From PWQG01 sp041685555 (GTDB taxonomy: Bacteria; Pseudomonadota; Gammaproteobacteria; Pseudomonadales; Pseudohongiellaceae), in contig JAWLFN010000087.1 of assembly GCA_041685555.1 (NCBI GenBank), forward strand, positions 1 through 10,487: DNA of 10,487 bases, read 5' to 3'. A program made the translations under genes and the position numbers. The notes under the pieces are model-generated. The model was not told where the DNA came from and did not search any database. It was given only the letters and a program-made list of their open reading frames with translations. This document shows, piece after piece, positions 1 to 7,191 of the stretch (its first letter is position 1; each line of letters opens with the position of its first letter).

Positions 1-137
1 GCGGAACCGACAGCCCTCCCGTAGAAGACGCCGCCGCGGAGCAGGGTATCGTAGGTGCGGGATTCAGCTTCCTGTGCACCCTCGCCGGAGCAGGCTGCAA
101 GTGCAAGGGTCAGGCAGAGGATCATGAGACGGTGCAT
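1..137 (-). CDS. Lipoprotein, N-terminal part only (possible amidohydrolase-like protein)
   Basis: Only the first 45 codons are in the window; the gene runs off the left edge. The start ATG is at 137-135 and is preceded on the minus strand by GGAG (145-148) at 7 nt. The N-terminus MHRLMILCLTLALAAC is a typical lipoprotein signal peptide: a basic residue, a hydrophobic stretch and an LAAC lipobox with the lipidated cysteine at residue 16. An acidic linker follows, then YDTLLRGGVFYG. This resembles the first strand of secreted amidohydrolases and N-acyl-D-amino-acid deacylases, which begin near YDxLIRGGxVYDG. The family guess rests on about a dozen residues and is weak. After VFYG the expected aspartate of YDG is absent, so either this is another family or a frameshift lies at the edge. 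Export and lipidation are well supported; the enzyme assignment is not. Confidence 0.6.
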   Translation of the reverse strand, partial: MHRLMILCLTLALAACSGEGAQEAESRTYDTLLRGGVFYGRAVGS

Positions 138-269
138 GGTGTGACTCCGTGTTCTGTTTGATTGGCTCAGATTGCCACAGGTCCTGTCCAGAGGGTAGTC
201 CTCCGGACCCCGGCTACCCTGGTTGCGGCAATGGCGGGTGGGAAACTGATCGAGCAGCGTTGGCGTGGC

Positions 270-282
270 GTACACGCTGTAC
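270..282. promoter_or_regulatory. Short perfect dyad upstream of the DUF393 gene
   Basis: GTACA and TGTAC flank a 3-nt centre (CGC), ending 20 bp before the ATG of the DUF393 gene. Position and symmetry fit an operator, but a 5-bp arm can occur by chance. No convincing -35/-10 pair was found next to it. The rest of 138-302 holds the Shine-Dalgarno sites of the two divergent genes and nothing else I can name. Confidence 0.2.
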
Positions 283-302
283 ATGGTTTTAAGGGGTTCT
301 TC

Positions 303-680
303 ATGAAGCTGCGTGTATTCTACGATGGAAGCTGTCCGCTGTGCGCGGCGGAGATGAAACAGTTGGCGGCGGCCGACAGGGAAGGGCAGGTGGAATTACA
401 GGATATCAGCCGACCTGACTTCACCGAGCGCTTTCCGCATGTTGATCCGGTGCAGGCCGATCGCATCCTGCAGGGTGAGACGGACGATGGGACACCGTTG
501 TATGGATTGGATGTGACCGCCCGGGCCTGGACTCTGGCAGGCAAAGGGTGGCGGGTCAACTGGCTGCGCTGGCCGCTGATCCGGCCGGTCGCCGATCGGG
601 TGTATCTGTTCTTTGCCCGACACCGGCACCGGATTTCCCGGTTATTGACCGGAAAATCCCGCTGTGACAGTTGTGGCTAG
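303..680 (+). CDS. DUF393 / DCC-type thiol-disulfide oxidoreductase-like protein
   Basis: A 125-residue protein. It opens with a beta strand and the hallmark motif FYDGSCPLC (residues 6-14), whose CxxC (Cys11, Cys14) is the presumed redox site of the DUF393 (DCC1-like) thioredoxin-fold family. The segment around PLYGLDVTARAW (residues 65-76) and the later WPLIRPVADRVYLFFARHR match the family's middle and C-terminal helices. A second CxxC (CDSC, residues 121-124) sits at the very end. I chose ATG 303 because AAGGGG (291-296) lies 6 nt upstream and the family normally starts just before YDGxC. An in-frame extension upstream to 162 has no family similarity. The 3' end overlaps convergent aspA by 39 bp. 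Substrate is unknown; a cytosolic redox role is inferred because there is no signal peptide. Confidence 0.9.
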   Translation: MKLRVFYDGSCPLCAAEMKQLAAADREGQVELQDISRPDFTERFPHVDPVQADRILQGETDDGTPLYGLDVTARAWTLAGKGWRVNWLRWPLIRPVADRVYLFFARHRHRISRLLTGKSRCDSCG

Positions 681-2114
681 TGGGCCATGCGGGTTGATCA
701 TGCGCTCGGGCGACAGACATTTCTCCAGCGTAGCGTCGTCCAGGAGTTCCTCTTCACGTACCAGCTCGATCACGCTGCGACCGGTCTCCAGCGCTGTGCG
801 GGCGATACGCGTTGCGTTGTCGTAGCCGATCCAGGGGTTGAGCGCCGTGACCAGGCCGATGGAGTTGTCCACCTGTGCCCGGCAATGCTCCAGATTGGCT
901 GTGATGCCGGTGATGCAGTGCTCGCGGAGCATGTCCATGGCGCGGCGCAGCAGGCGCATGTTGTCGAAGATCTTGTAGGCGATCAGCGGTTCCATCACAT
1001 TCAGCTGCAACTGACCGTTCTCGGCCGCCATGGTCACGCTCAGGTCGTTTCCGATGATCTCGTAGGCCACCTGGTTCACCGCTTCCGGGATCACCGGGTT
1101 GACCTTGCCGGGCATGATGGAGGAGCCGGGCTGGCGGGGTGGCAGGTTGATCTCGTTCAGGCCCGTCCGTGGACCGCTTGACAGCAGCCGAAGGTCGCTG
1201 CTGATCTTGGACAGTTTCACCGCCAGTCGCCGGGTCATGCCGGAAAAGACGACAAATGACCCCATATCCGAAGTCGCCTCGATCAGATCCTTTGCCAGGC
1301 ACATGCGGTGGCCACAGATCGCCTCAAGGTGGTATACGGCCAGAGACCCATAACGTGGGTCGGCGTTGATGCCGGTCCCGATCGCCGTGCCGCCCAGGTT
1401 GACTTCCCGCAACAGGTCGATATACCCGGCAATGCCATCGATGTCCTCGCCCAGCGTGGTGGCGAAAGCGCCGAATTCCTGCCCCAGTGTCATGGGCACC
1501 GCGTCCTGTAACTGGGTGCGTCCCATTTTGATGACATCGTCAAACTCATCCCGCTTGTCAGCAAAGGCATCGCGCAGCCGCGCCAGGCTGCCCACCAGCT
1601 CCTCATGCGTCAGCTGCATGCCCACCCGGATGGCGGTGGGATAGGCGTCGTTGGTGGACTGGGACATATTGACGTCGTTGTTCGGATGCAGCCACTGATA
1701 GTCGCCCTTGTCGCGCCCCAGGTACTCGAGTCCGATGTTGGCGATGACCTCGTTGGCGTTCATGTTGGTCGACGTACCGGCACCGCCCTGGATCATGTCC
1801 ACGACGAAGTGCTCGTGGTACTTGCCATCGATCAGCCGGTCACAGGCGTATGCGATGGCCTCGTACTTGTCCGTGGGCAGCAGACCGATGTCCCGGTTGG
1901 CCAGGGCAGCCGCCTTCTTGACCATGGCCAGGCCGAGGATCAGCTTGGGAAAATGCGACAGGGGTACGCCGGTCAGCCGGAAGTTCTCCAGTGCGCGCTG
2001 TGTCTGTACGCCGTAGAAGGCGTCGGCGGGAACGGCCAGCGGACCGAGCAGATCGCGTTCCAGACGATGGGGGTGGTCGATGAGCTCTTCCTGCAGTGGG
2101 ATGTCTCCGAGCAT
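642..2114 (-). CDS. aspA: Aspartate ammonia-lyase (aspartase)
   Basis: Catalyses reversible deamination of L-aspartate to fumarate and ammonia, in the cytosol as a homotetramer. The 490-residue protein is close to the usual 470-480 of the family. Signature elements of the aspartase/fumarase superfamily are present: GGAGTSTNMN (110-119), TNDAYPT (154-160), TQLQDAVPMTLGQEF (200-214), GTGIN (246-250), and the mobile catalytic loop GSSIMPGKVNP (330-340). The long match to E. coli AspA through LIEATSD, LSSGPRTGLNEINLP and AAENGQLQLNVMEP favours aspartase over class II fumarase. I chose ATG 2114 because AGAGGAG lies 9 nt upstream and the family N-terminus (xRxERDLLGPxxVPADAFYG) begins shortly after; the frame is open to 2561 but the extra residues have no family similarity. 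The last 12 codons overlap the convergent DUF393 gene. I found no convincing promoter in 2115-2301. Confidence 0.95.
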   Translation of the reverse strand: MLGDIPLQEELIDHPHRLERDLLGPLAVPADAFYGVQTQRALENFRLTGVPLSHFPKLILGLAMVKKAAALANRDIGLLPTDKYEAIAYACDRLIDGKYHEHFVVDMIQGGAGTSTNMNANEVIANIGLEYLGRDKGDYQWLHPNNDVNMSQSTNDAYPTAIRVGMQLTHEELVGSLARLRDAFADKRDEFDDVIKMGRTQLQDAVPMTLGQEFGAFATTLGEDIDGIAGYIDLLREVNLGGTAIGTGINADPRYGSLAVYHLEAICGHRMCLAKDLIEATSDMGSFVVFSGMTRRLAVKLSKISSDLRLLSSGPRTGLNEINLPPRQPGSSIMPGKVNPVIPEAVNQVAYEIIGNDLSVTMAAENGQLQLNVMEPLIAYKIFDNMRLLRRAMDMLREHCITGITANLEHCRAQVDNSIGLVTALNPWIGYDNATRIARTALETGRSVIELVREEELLDDATLEKCLSPERMINPHGPLATTVTAGFSGQ

Positions 2115-2301
2115 GGCATGCAGCTCCTCTGGTCGGACCCGGATCGTACCATACAAGCGGGATATCGGAGTGAATATTGTAAGCATTATCACCACAGCAT
2201 GGCCACCAGTTGCTTTATCATAGGCTCCAGAGTGGCTCGCGGCGCCCCGGCGCTCCGCGGCCAGGACACACTGGACAACGATGAAGCAGAGGCACATGGC
2301 G

Positions 2302-3405
2302 ATGAACCGGTATTTCGAACGCCTGTGGCGAGCCCTCTCGCAGCCACGGAGGGAGTGGGAGGCTGGCACACTGGAACGCATGCGGCCACCGCTGCCGGTG
2401 ATCTGGTTGCTGGGCAAGACCGGTGCTGGAAAGTCATCGCTGATCCGCGCCCTGACCGGCCTCGACGAGGTCGAGATCGGTAATGGCTTTGCCCCTTGCA
2501 CGCGCACGGCCGACATGTTCGACTTTCCCGAAGAGTTGCCGGTGCTGCGATTTCTCGACACCCGCGGCCTGGGCGAAGCCGGTTACGATCCGACGGAGGA
2601 CCTTGATGCCTGCGAGAAACGCAGCCACGTGCTGCTGGCGGTCGCGCGCCTGGATGACCCGGTGCAGGGTGAATTGGCGGCAGCCATGGACATGGTGAGC
2701 CGGCGCCGTCCAAAGACGCCGATCATCGTGGTACACAACGGGGCGGACCTGCTGCCGGACGAGCAGACGCGTTTCCGGGCTCTTGAGCAGACCCGTCGGA
2801 CTTTGGAGAAAGCCGCTGGAAGGAAGCTGCCCTATGTGGAAACCAGGCTGGGTCCCGGCGCCGCCTCTGACGCGGAAACGGGCATCGACGCCCTGGTGAC
2901 GCAGCTGGATCACGTCATCCCCGAGGTGGCGCTACTGCTGGCGCGGGAGGAGCGTCGCGGCCTCGAGCGCGGGGCATTCTCGGCGATGCGCGCCAGGGTT
3001 CTCTGGTATGCCGGAGCGGCGGGTGCCTCTGATGTGGCTCCGGTCGTGGGTGCGGTCACCGTGCCCGCCATCCAGGCCGACATGCTGAGGGCGTTGGCCA
3101 GGCATTACGGAGTGGAATGGACCCGCTCACGCATGACTGAGTTCGCCGTGGCACTGGGGACCGGTGCCGCTGCCCGGTACGGCGCCAGCTACGCCATACG
3201 CCAGCTGACCAAGCTGATTCCGGTATATGGCCAGACCGCGGGCGCGGCCGCCGCGGGCACCATCAGTTTCGCCGCTACCTATGCGCTGGGACGCGCGGCG
3301 GCGTTCTATCTGCACCGCACGCAGCAGGGTCTCTCCATTGACACCGACGAATTGCGCGCACTGTATACCGACGCATTGAGGAGGGCGCGCCGTGAAAAGC
3401 GCTGA
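2302..3405 (+). CDS. GTPase with C-terminal DUF697-like domain
   Basis: A 367-residue protein. The GTPase domain starts near residue 32. G1 P-loop is GKTGAGKSS (38-46), a G2 threonine lies in PCTRT (about 65-69), and G3 is DTRG (86-89). The G4 position reads HNGAD (145-149), not NKxD. The C-terminal third (about 231-338) is rich in Ala and Gly and alternates hydrophobic helices: GASDVAPVVGAVTVPAIQAD, then RHYGVEW, then KLIPVYGQTAGAAAAGT and TYALGRAAAFYLH. This is the pattern of DUF697, a membrane-associating helical domain often fused to GTPases. I prefer ATG 2302, with AGAGG 9 nt upstream. ATG 2281 (7 codons earlier) and ATG 2296 are in frame but have poorer sites. The stop overlaps the next gene by 14 bp, so the two are probably translated together. 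The exact cellular role is unknown. Confidence 0.88.
   Translation: MNRYFERLWRALSQPRREWEAGTLERMRPPLPVIWLLGKTGAGKSSLIRALTGLDEVEIGNGFAPCTRTADMFDFPEELPVLRFLDTRGLGEAGYDPTEDLDACEKRSHVLLAVARLDDPVQGELAAAMDMVSRRRPKTPIIVVHNGADLLPDEQTRFRALEQTRRTLEKAAGRKLPYVETRLGPGAASDAETGIDALVTQLDHVIPEVALLLAREERRGLERGAFSAMRARVLWYAGAAGASDVAPVVGAVTVPAIQADMLRALARHYGVEWTRSRMTEFAVALGTGAAARYGASYAIRQLTKLIPVYGQTAGAAAAGTISFAATYALGRAAAFYLHRTQQGLSIDTDELRALYTDALRRARREKR
3378..3384 (+). promoter_or_regulatory. Strong Shine-Dalgarno that fixes a GTG start
   Basis: GAGGAGG lies 7 nt before GTG 3392, inside the last codons of the preceding GTPase gene. It decides the GTG start of the membrane GTPase and supports coupled translation of the two genes. 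Confidence 0.75.
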
Positions 3406-4873
3406 GAAACTGCGTCGTGCGCTGTTGCGCTGGGATCACCTGCTGATGGGGCTGGTGCTGGGCCTGCCCCTTGTCGTGCTGATGGTGCTGGGGTTTCTCT
3501 GGCTGGTCGAGCACGGCGCCCTGCTCTGGTTCCTCGGCGTAAGTCTGTTGCTGAGTGTGGTGATGTACCTGCTGCGGGGCGTGTTGTACCGGCGTTGGCA
3601 CAGTGCCGTGCAGCCTGGCGCGAGCGAGGCCGATCTGTCTGTCGAACCGGACCCTGACTGGCTGCCCGCGGAAAAGGAGGTGTTTGCCGAGGTGGGTGCA
3701 TACATCGCGGAGATCACCGGTTCGGCGCAGCCCTGGGAAGATCTGCCGGAACACGCCCTGGAAGTGGTGAACCGGGTCGCGGCCGGGCTGGATGGCAAGA
3801 ACAGGGGGGCGTTGAATTTCACGCTGCCCGAAGCCCTGTTGCTGCTGGAATCCACCGCCGCGCGTTACCGCCGACATCTGCGCCGCCGAATGCCTTTTTC
3901 CGATCAGGTGTCGCTGGCCACTATCTATTGGCTCTGGCGCCAGCGTGACCGTGCCAACCGGGTATGGAAAGTCGCTCATGGCAGCGGCAGGGTCGCGCGT
4001 TTCGCACTCAACCCCGCCGCCGGGGCCCTGCGCGAGCTGGAGCAGATCGTGGCCGGTGGTAATGCCGGTTATGTGACCGGGAACATGATCGGGGTCCTGC
4101 AGGCGGTCCTGCTGGAAGAGGTGGCCTATGGTGCGATAGAGCTGTATTCCGGCCGTCTGCGTTTTTCCGAGGCAGAACTGATGCAGATCCGGCTGGCCTC
4201 GTCGCGCGCTGACGAGAAGCGTCAGGCTTTGCCGGACCAACCGCTGCGTATCCTGTTTGTGGGGCAGACCAGTGCCGGTAAATCGACCCTGATCAATGCC
4301 CTGCTGGACATGCATCGCGCGGAGACCGACGCGGCCCCGACCACCGAGGGCCTGGTCGCCTATCCGGCGGAACTGGACGGGATTGCCTGTAATTTCCTGG
4401 ACAGTGAGGGGCTGGACGGCTCTCCCCGCCAACAGGACAGAATGCTACGGGAAATGACGCAGGCCGACATGATCGTGTGGGTCATTCGCGCCAACCGCCC
4501 GGCCCGGGCCGTCGATCAGCATCTGAAGCAGGCTTTTGATACCTGGTTTGAGGCACATCCGCGGCGCCGACGGCCGGTGGTCATGGCGGTGGCCACTGCC
4601 GTGGATCAGCTGACAGACGATTGGCCGGAGGACCAGCAATCGCCATCGGAATCTGCTCACGGAGTCATCGCTGAAGCGGTACAGGTGATCGCCGGCGACC
4701 TGGACGGGTTGCAACCGCTGCCGGTCAGCACTGGCTCGATGCCTTGGAACGTGGATGCAGTCAGCGCCGCCCTGTGCGCGGCGCTGCCCGAGTCGCAATT
4801 GGTGCAGCGTAATCGACGACGGGTGGAAGGGACCCGCTGGCAGAGCCGTCTACTCGGTCGCTTCAGATCATGA
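3392..4873 (+). CDS. Membrane-anchored GTPase (two N-terminal TM helices)
   Basis: A 493-residue protein starting at GTG. Two hydrophobic helices (about 18-40 and 42-64), separated by a short charged turn, form an N-terminal membrane hairpin followed by LRGVLYRRW. The positive flank suggests the bulk of the protein is cytoplasmic. Residues about 85-275 are helical and not recognised. The GTPase domain begins near 283: G1 GQTSAGKST (291-299), G2 threonines in APTTEG (315-320), G3 DSEG (337-340), G4-like TAVDQ (402-406, alanine in place of the usual lysine) and a possible G5 VSTGS (445-449). P-loop plus G2 resemble Era-like/septin-like GTPases. It overlaps the upstream DUF697 GTPase by 14 bp and precedes the dynamin-like gene by 120 bp, so it may recruit or partner these proteins at the inner membrane. 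That is inference. Confidence 0.88.
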   Translation: MKSAEKLRRALLRWDHLLMGLVLGLPLVVLMVLGFLWLVEHGALLWFLGVSLLLSVVMYLLRGVLYRRWHSAVQPGASEADLSVEPDPDWLPAEKEVFAEVGAYIAEITGSAQPWEDLPEHALEVVNRVAAGLDGKNRGALNFTLPEALLLLESTAARYRRHLRRRMPFSDQVSLATIYWLWRQRDRANRVWKVAHGSGRVARFALNPAAGALRELEQIVAGGNAGYVTGNMIGVLQAVLLEEVAYGAIELYSGRLRFSEAELMQIRLASSRADEKRQALPDQPLRILFVGQTSAGKSTLINALLDMHRAETDAAPTTEGLVAYPAELDGIACNFLDSEGLDGSPRQQDRMLREMTQADMIVWVIRANRPARAVDQHLKQAFDTWFEAHPRRRRPVVMAVATAVDQLTDDWPEDQQSPSESAHGVIAEAVQVIAGDLDGLQPLPVSTGSMPWNVDAVSAALCAALPESQLVQRNRRRVEGTRWQSRLLGRFRS

Positions 4874-4950
4874 TTGCCCCTGAATCGACCCTTAAAGTCA
4901 GAGATTGACATGTATTGGTAGAGGTGCTCTCCATCATGTAGTAGGCTTTT

Positions 4951-4977
4951 CGGATCAAAATAGCAGCATCCGGATCA
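4951..4977. repeat. Direct repeat CGGATCA upstream of the dynamin-like gene
   Basis: CGGATCA occurs at 4951-4957 and again at 4971-4977, exactly 20 bp apart, ending a few bases before the Shine-Dalgarno of the dynamin-like gene. The second copy sits in an 8-bp palindrome (ATCCGGAT, 4968-4975). Two sites on the same DNA face would suit a regulator, but the units are short. Confidence 0.25.
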
Positions 4978-4993
4978 GGAAGAGGGAGAAATT

Positions 4994-7162
4994 GTGAAGA
5001 CCAACATGCAGACCTTTTGCCAGGAATTCTCCAAAGAACTCGAGCCTTTCGGCGAGGAGCTGCGCAAGGCGCTCTCCGAGCTGCCACCGCGCGAGGATGT
5101 CAGGCAGATCGACAGCACCGTTCTCGGGCTGCAAGAAGTGCAGCAGCGCCTGTCCACACTGCGCGAGAAAGTGAGCAACCAGCGTACTTTCCTGTTGATA
5201 TTCGGTCCCCTGAAAAGCGGCAAGTCCACCCTGATGAATGCCCTGAGCGGTGCCTATGTGAGTGAGGTCTCCAGCCTCCCGGCCTACCCCGCGCTGGTCT
5301 ATGTCAGGAACGGCGAGCGGCAGCGCTTCGAAGCCACCGATTACGAAGGGGGCAAGCGTGAATTTTCTGACAACGTGGCGCTCACGGAGGCGGTCCAGAC
5401 CGATCACGCGCAACTGGCCGATGCCATTGTCGCCGCGGAAAAATCGGGGGAAGACTTCGATCCCCAGCGGCATCATCCCGGGGCCATTCGCCGGATGGAT
5501 ATCGAGATCCCCGCGGCCCACCTGGCCGAGTCCGGCTCTGTGCTCGTGGATACCCCCGGGCTGTACAGCCACATGCGATTCGGTTACGACCAGATGACGC
5601 GGGATTTCCGCGATACCGCCGCCTGTGCCATCTTCGTGGTCAAGACCGACAACCTCTTTTTCGAGAAGGTGTTCGAGGAATTCGAGGATCTGCTGAGCTG
5701 TTTCAGCCGGATTTTCCTGGTGGCCAATATCGATTCCTCCAAAAAGGACCTGCGTCCGGATGGCACACTCGAACCGAGCCTGGAGAGCAGTGATCCCCAG
5801 CAGATCATCGATTCCTTCCGCTCGCTGTCCATGAGTGCAACCCTGCGCGGCGCCATCGAGGATGGCCGGCTGCAGATCTATCCCATCGATCTGCAGAAGG
5901 CGGCGTCCAGAACGCTGCGCGAGATTGCCGCCGATGCGGAGTCGGAGGCGGTACCGGAGACAGAACTGGAGACAGAGTCCGGAGCAGAGCTGTACGCAGA
6001 GTCGGAGGCAGGGGCAGAGGATCCGCCGGTGACCGGGCAGCGCGGCGATGGCTTTGACGAGTTTGTTACCGATCTCACCGGCTATCTGAACAGCAGCGAC
6101 TACCTGCACGATTTCATGTATGACACGTTGCGGCTGGCGCAGGATCTGACGGCGGAAGCCGGCGATCTGGTCACGAAGGAGGCCGTGGCGGAGCTGAACC
6201 GCAGCATTCAGCATGCACGGGAGGAGCTGGAGCGCGAGCGCACACGCCTGTCGGCGCTGGAAAAACTGGAGCAACAGGACTGGGACGAGGCCTTCACCAA
6301 ACTGCGCGCGGCCAAGGATCGGTTGCTGGAGGAACTGACCGAGCAGGGCGCCGAGCCCTCCGACGACGTCTTCCAGGAACAGATCGCGGCCTGGATGGAG
6401 ACCGATGAGAGCTGGAATGACCTGCTGAAGCAACGCCTCAATCCTCAACTCGAGCAGGAGAGCGAACGTCGCTCACAACGGGTGCTGAAGGACCTGCGCA
6501 CGCAACTCGAAGGCCGCCACGCCGGGGCGGAGTTCTCACAGACCCAGCTGGCCATTTTCCAGGATGCCGCCCTGCCCGTGGAAGAGGCCCTGGCTGCCTG
6601 TCGGCAACACTTCGGTACCAAGACAAAGGCCGGCACCCCGCATCTGGTGGTGGACAACGAGGCTATCCCCGTGTCCCGCACCCTGGGTGATTACCTGCTG
6701 CTAAGGAGCCGGGGCCGGGTGCGGCAGGAGATCTTCGGCGATGACGGCAATCGCCGCGTTCCGGTGTCCGTCAAGCAAAAGCGTCTCAGCGACGAGAGTC
6801 TGTCAAAAGTACAGGCCGCTGTGCGTGCCACGGTCGACCAGGACATGCCCGAGCGGCAGCGTCGTTACGCCGACGAACTGGTGGATGCGCATGTCCGCCA
6901 ATGTACCGAGGCCCTGCGGCAGGCCATTTCGCAGCGCAAGAACCGGTTGCAGGAGTGGATCGTGCCAACGGAGTCGGCCCTGCAGCGATTCCAGCAGGCG
7001 AGGGAGGTGCTCGAACGCATCGAGAGCAGCAGCGCCCGCTTTGAGCGTGAACTGAGCCAGCTGCAGGAGCAGTTCGACCTGACACCCGAGTCGGTCACGG
7101 AGAGTGGTGTTGCGCTTCAGAGTGAAACCGGGAATGGTGAGGAGGTGCTGCAGGACAATTGA
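4994..7162 (+). CDS. Dynamin-like GTPase (dynamin family protein)
   Basis: A 722-residue protein starting at GTG 4994, with AGAGGGAG (4981-4988) 5 nt upstream. After a 65-residue helical lead comes the G domain: G1 GPLKSGKST (71-79), a G2-like segment SSLPAYPA (93-100), and G3 VDTPGL (185-190). The G4 region reads ANIDSSKKD (244-252). P-loop spacing, the GPxKSGKST form and the long helical C-terminal half match bacterial dynamin-like proteins, which bind and reshape membranes. An acidic low-complexity insert (about 313-345) separates the G domain from the stalk. Long charged helices with coiled-coil character follow (about 395-450 and 655-695). No clear transmembrane segment or hydrophobic paddle is visible, so membrane contact may come through the two preceding GTPases. 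It is the last gene of the cassette; the convergent dehydrogenase gene starts its stop codon 29 bp later. Confidence 0.9.
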   Translation: MKTNMQTFCQEFSKELEPFGEELRKALSELPPREDVRQIDSTVLGLQEVQQRLSTLREKVSNQRTFLLIFGPLKSGKSTLMNALSGAYVSEVSSLPAYPALVYVRNGERQRFEATDYEGGKREFSDNVALTEAVQTDHAQLADAIVAAEKSGEDFDPQRHHPGAIRRMDIEIPAAHLAESGSVLVDTPGLYSHMRFGYDQMTRDFRDTAACAIFVVKTDNLFFEKVFEEFEDLLSCFSRIFLVANIDSSKKDLRPDGTLEPSLESSDPQQIIDSFRSLSMSATLRGAIEDGRLQIYPIDLQKAASRTLREIAADAESEAVPETELETESGAELYAESEAGAEDPPVTGQRGDGFDEFVTDLTGYLNSSDYLHDFMYDTLRLAQDLTAEAGDLVTKEAVAELNRSIQHAREELERERTRLSALEKLEQQDWDEAFTKLRAAKDRLLEELTEQGAEPSDDVFQEQIAAWMETDESWNDLLKQRLNPQLEQESERRSQRVLKDLRTQLEGRHAGAEFSQTQLAIFQDAALPVEEALAACRQHFGTKTKAGTPHLVVDNEAIPVSRTLGDYLLLRSRGRVRQEIFGDDGNRRVPVSVKQKRLSDESLSKVQAAVRATVDQDMPERQRRYADELVDAHVRQCTEALRQAISQRKNRLQEWIVPTESALQRFQQAREVLERIESSSARFERELSQLQEQFDLTPESVTESGVALQSETGNGEEVLQDN
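5939..6009 (+). repeat. Intragenic acidic repeat in the dynamin-like gene
   Basis: GAGTCGGAGGC occurs at 5939-5949 and 5999-6009, 60 bp (20 codons) apart in the same frame. Each copy encodes AESEA (residues 315-319 and 335-339). The sequence between is also Glu-rich (ETELETESGAEL). This looks like a locally expanded, disordered acidic linker. Confidence 0.55.
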
Positions 7163-7176
7163 TTGGTCCCGCAGCG

Positions 7177-7190
7177 CCGCCGTGGGGCGG
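7177..7190. terminator. Weak GC hairpin between convergent genes
   Basis: CCGCC and GGCGG pair with a 4-nt loop in the 29-bp gap between the stop codons of the dynamin-like and isocitrate dehydrogenase genes. It lacks a T-tract on either strand, so intrinsic termination is uncertain. Confidence 0.25.
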
Positions 7191-7191
7191 G

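Noticed and set aside
162..302. N-terminal extension of the DUF393 protein
   Set aside because: The extra residues have no family similarity, and ATG 303 has a good Shine-Dalgarno.
2115..2301. AT-rich stretch with TACAAT and GATAAT on the minus strand upstream of aspA
   Set aside because: -10-like hexamers exist but no -35 partner fits at normal spacing; not strong enough to annotate.
1605..2483. A 292-codon plus-strand open frame
   Set aside because: Antisense to aspA across highly conserved aspartase motifs; the protein has no family features.
3275..4432. A 385-codon minus-strand open frame
   Set aside because: Antisense to the two GTPase genes; composition rich in Gln, Arg and His with no recognisable motif.
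4905..4910. Perfect -35 hexamer TTGACA before the dynamin-like gene
   Set aside because: No acceptable -10 hexamer occurs at 15-19 bp spacing, so I do not call a promoter.
4955..6448. A 497-codon open frame on the minus strand
   Set aside because: It is antisense to the dynamin-like gene, whose G1 and G3 motifs prove the plus frame. Its translation shows no domain and the frame is open only because of the GC-rich codon pattern.
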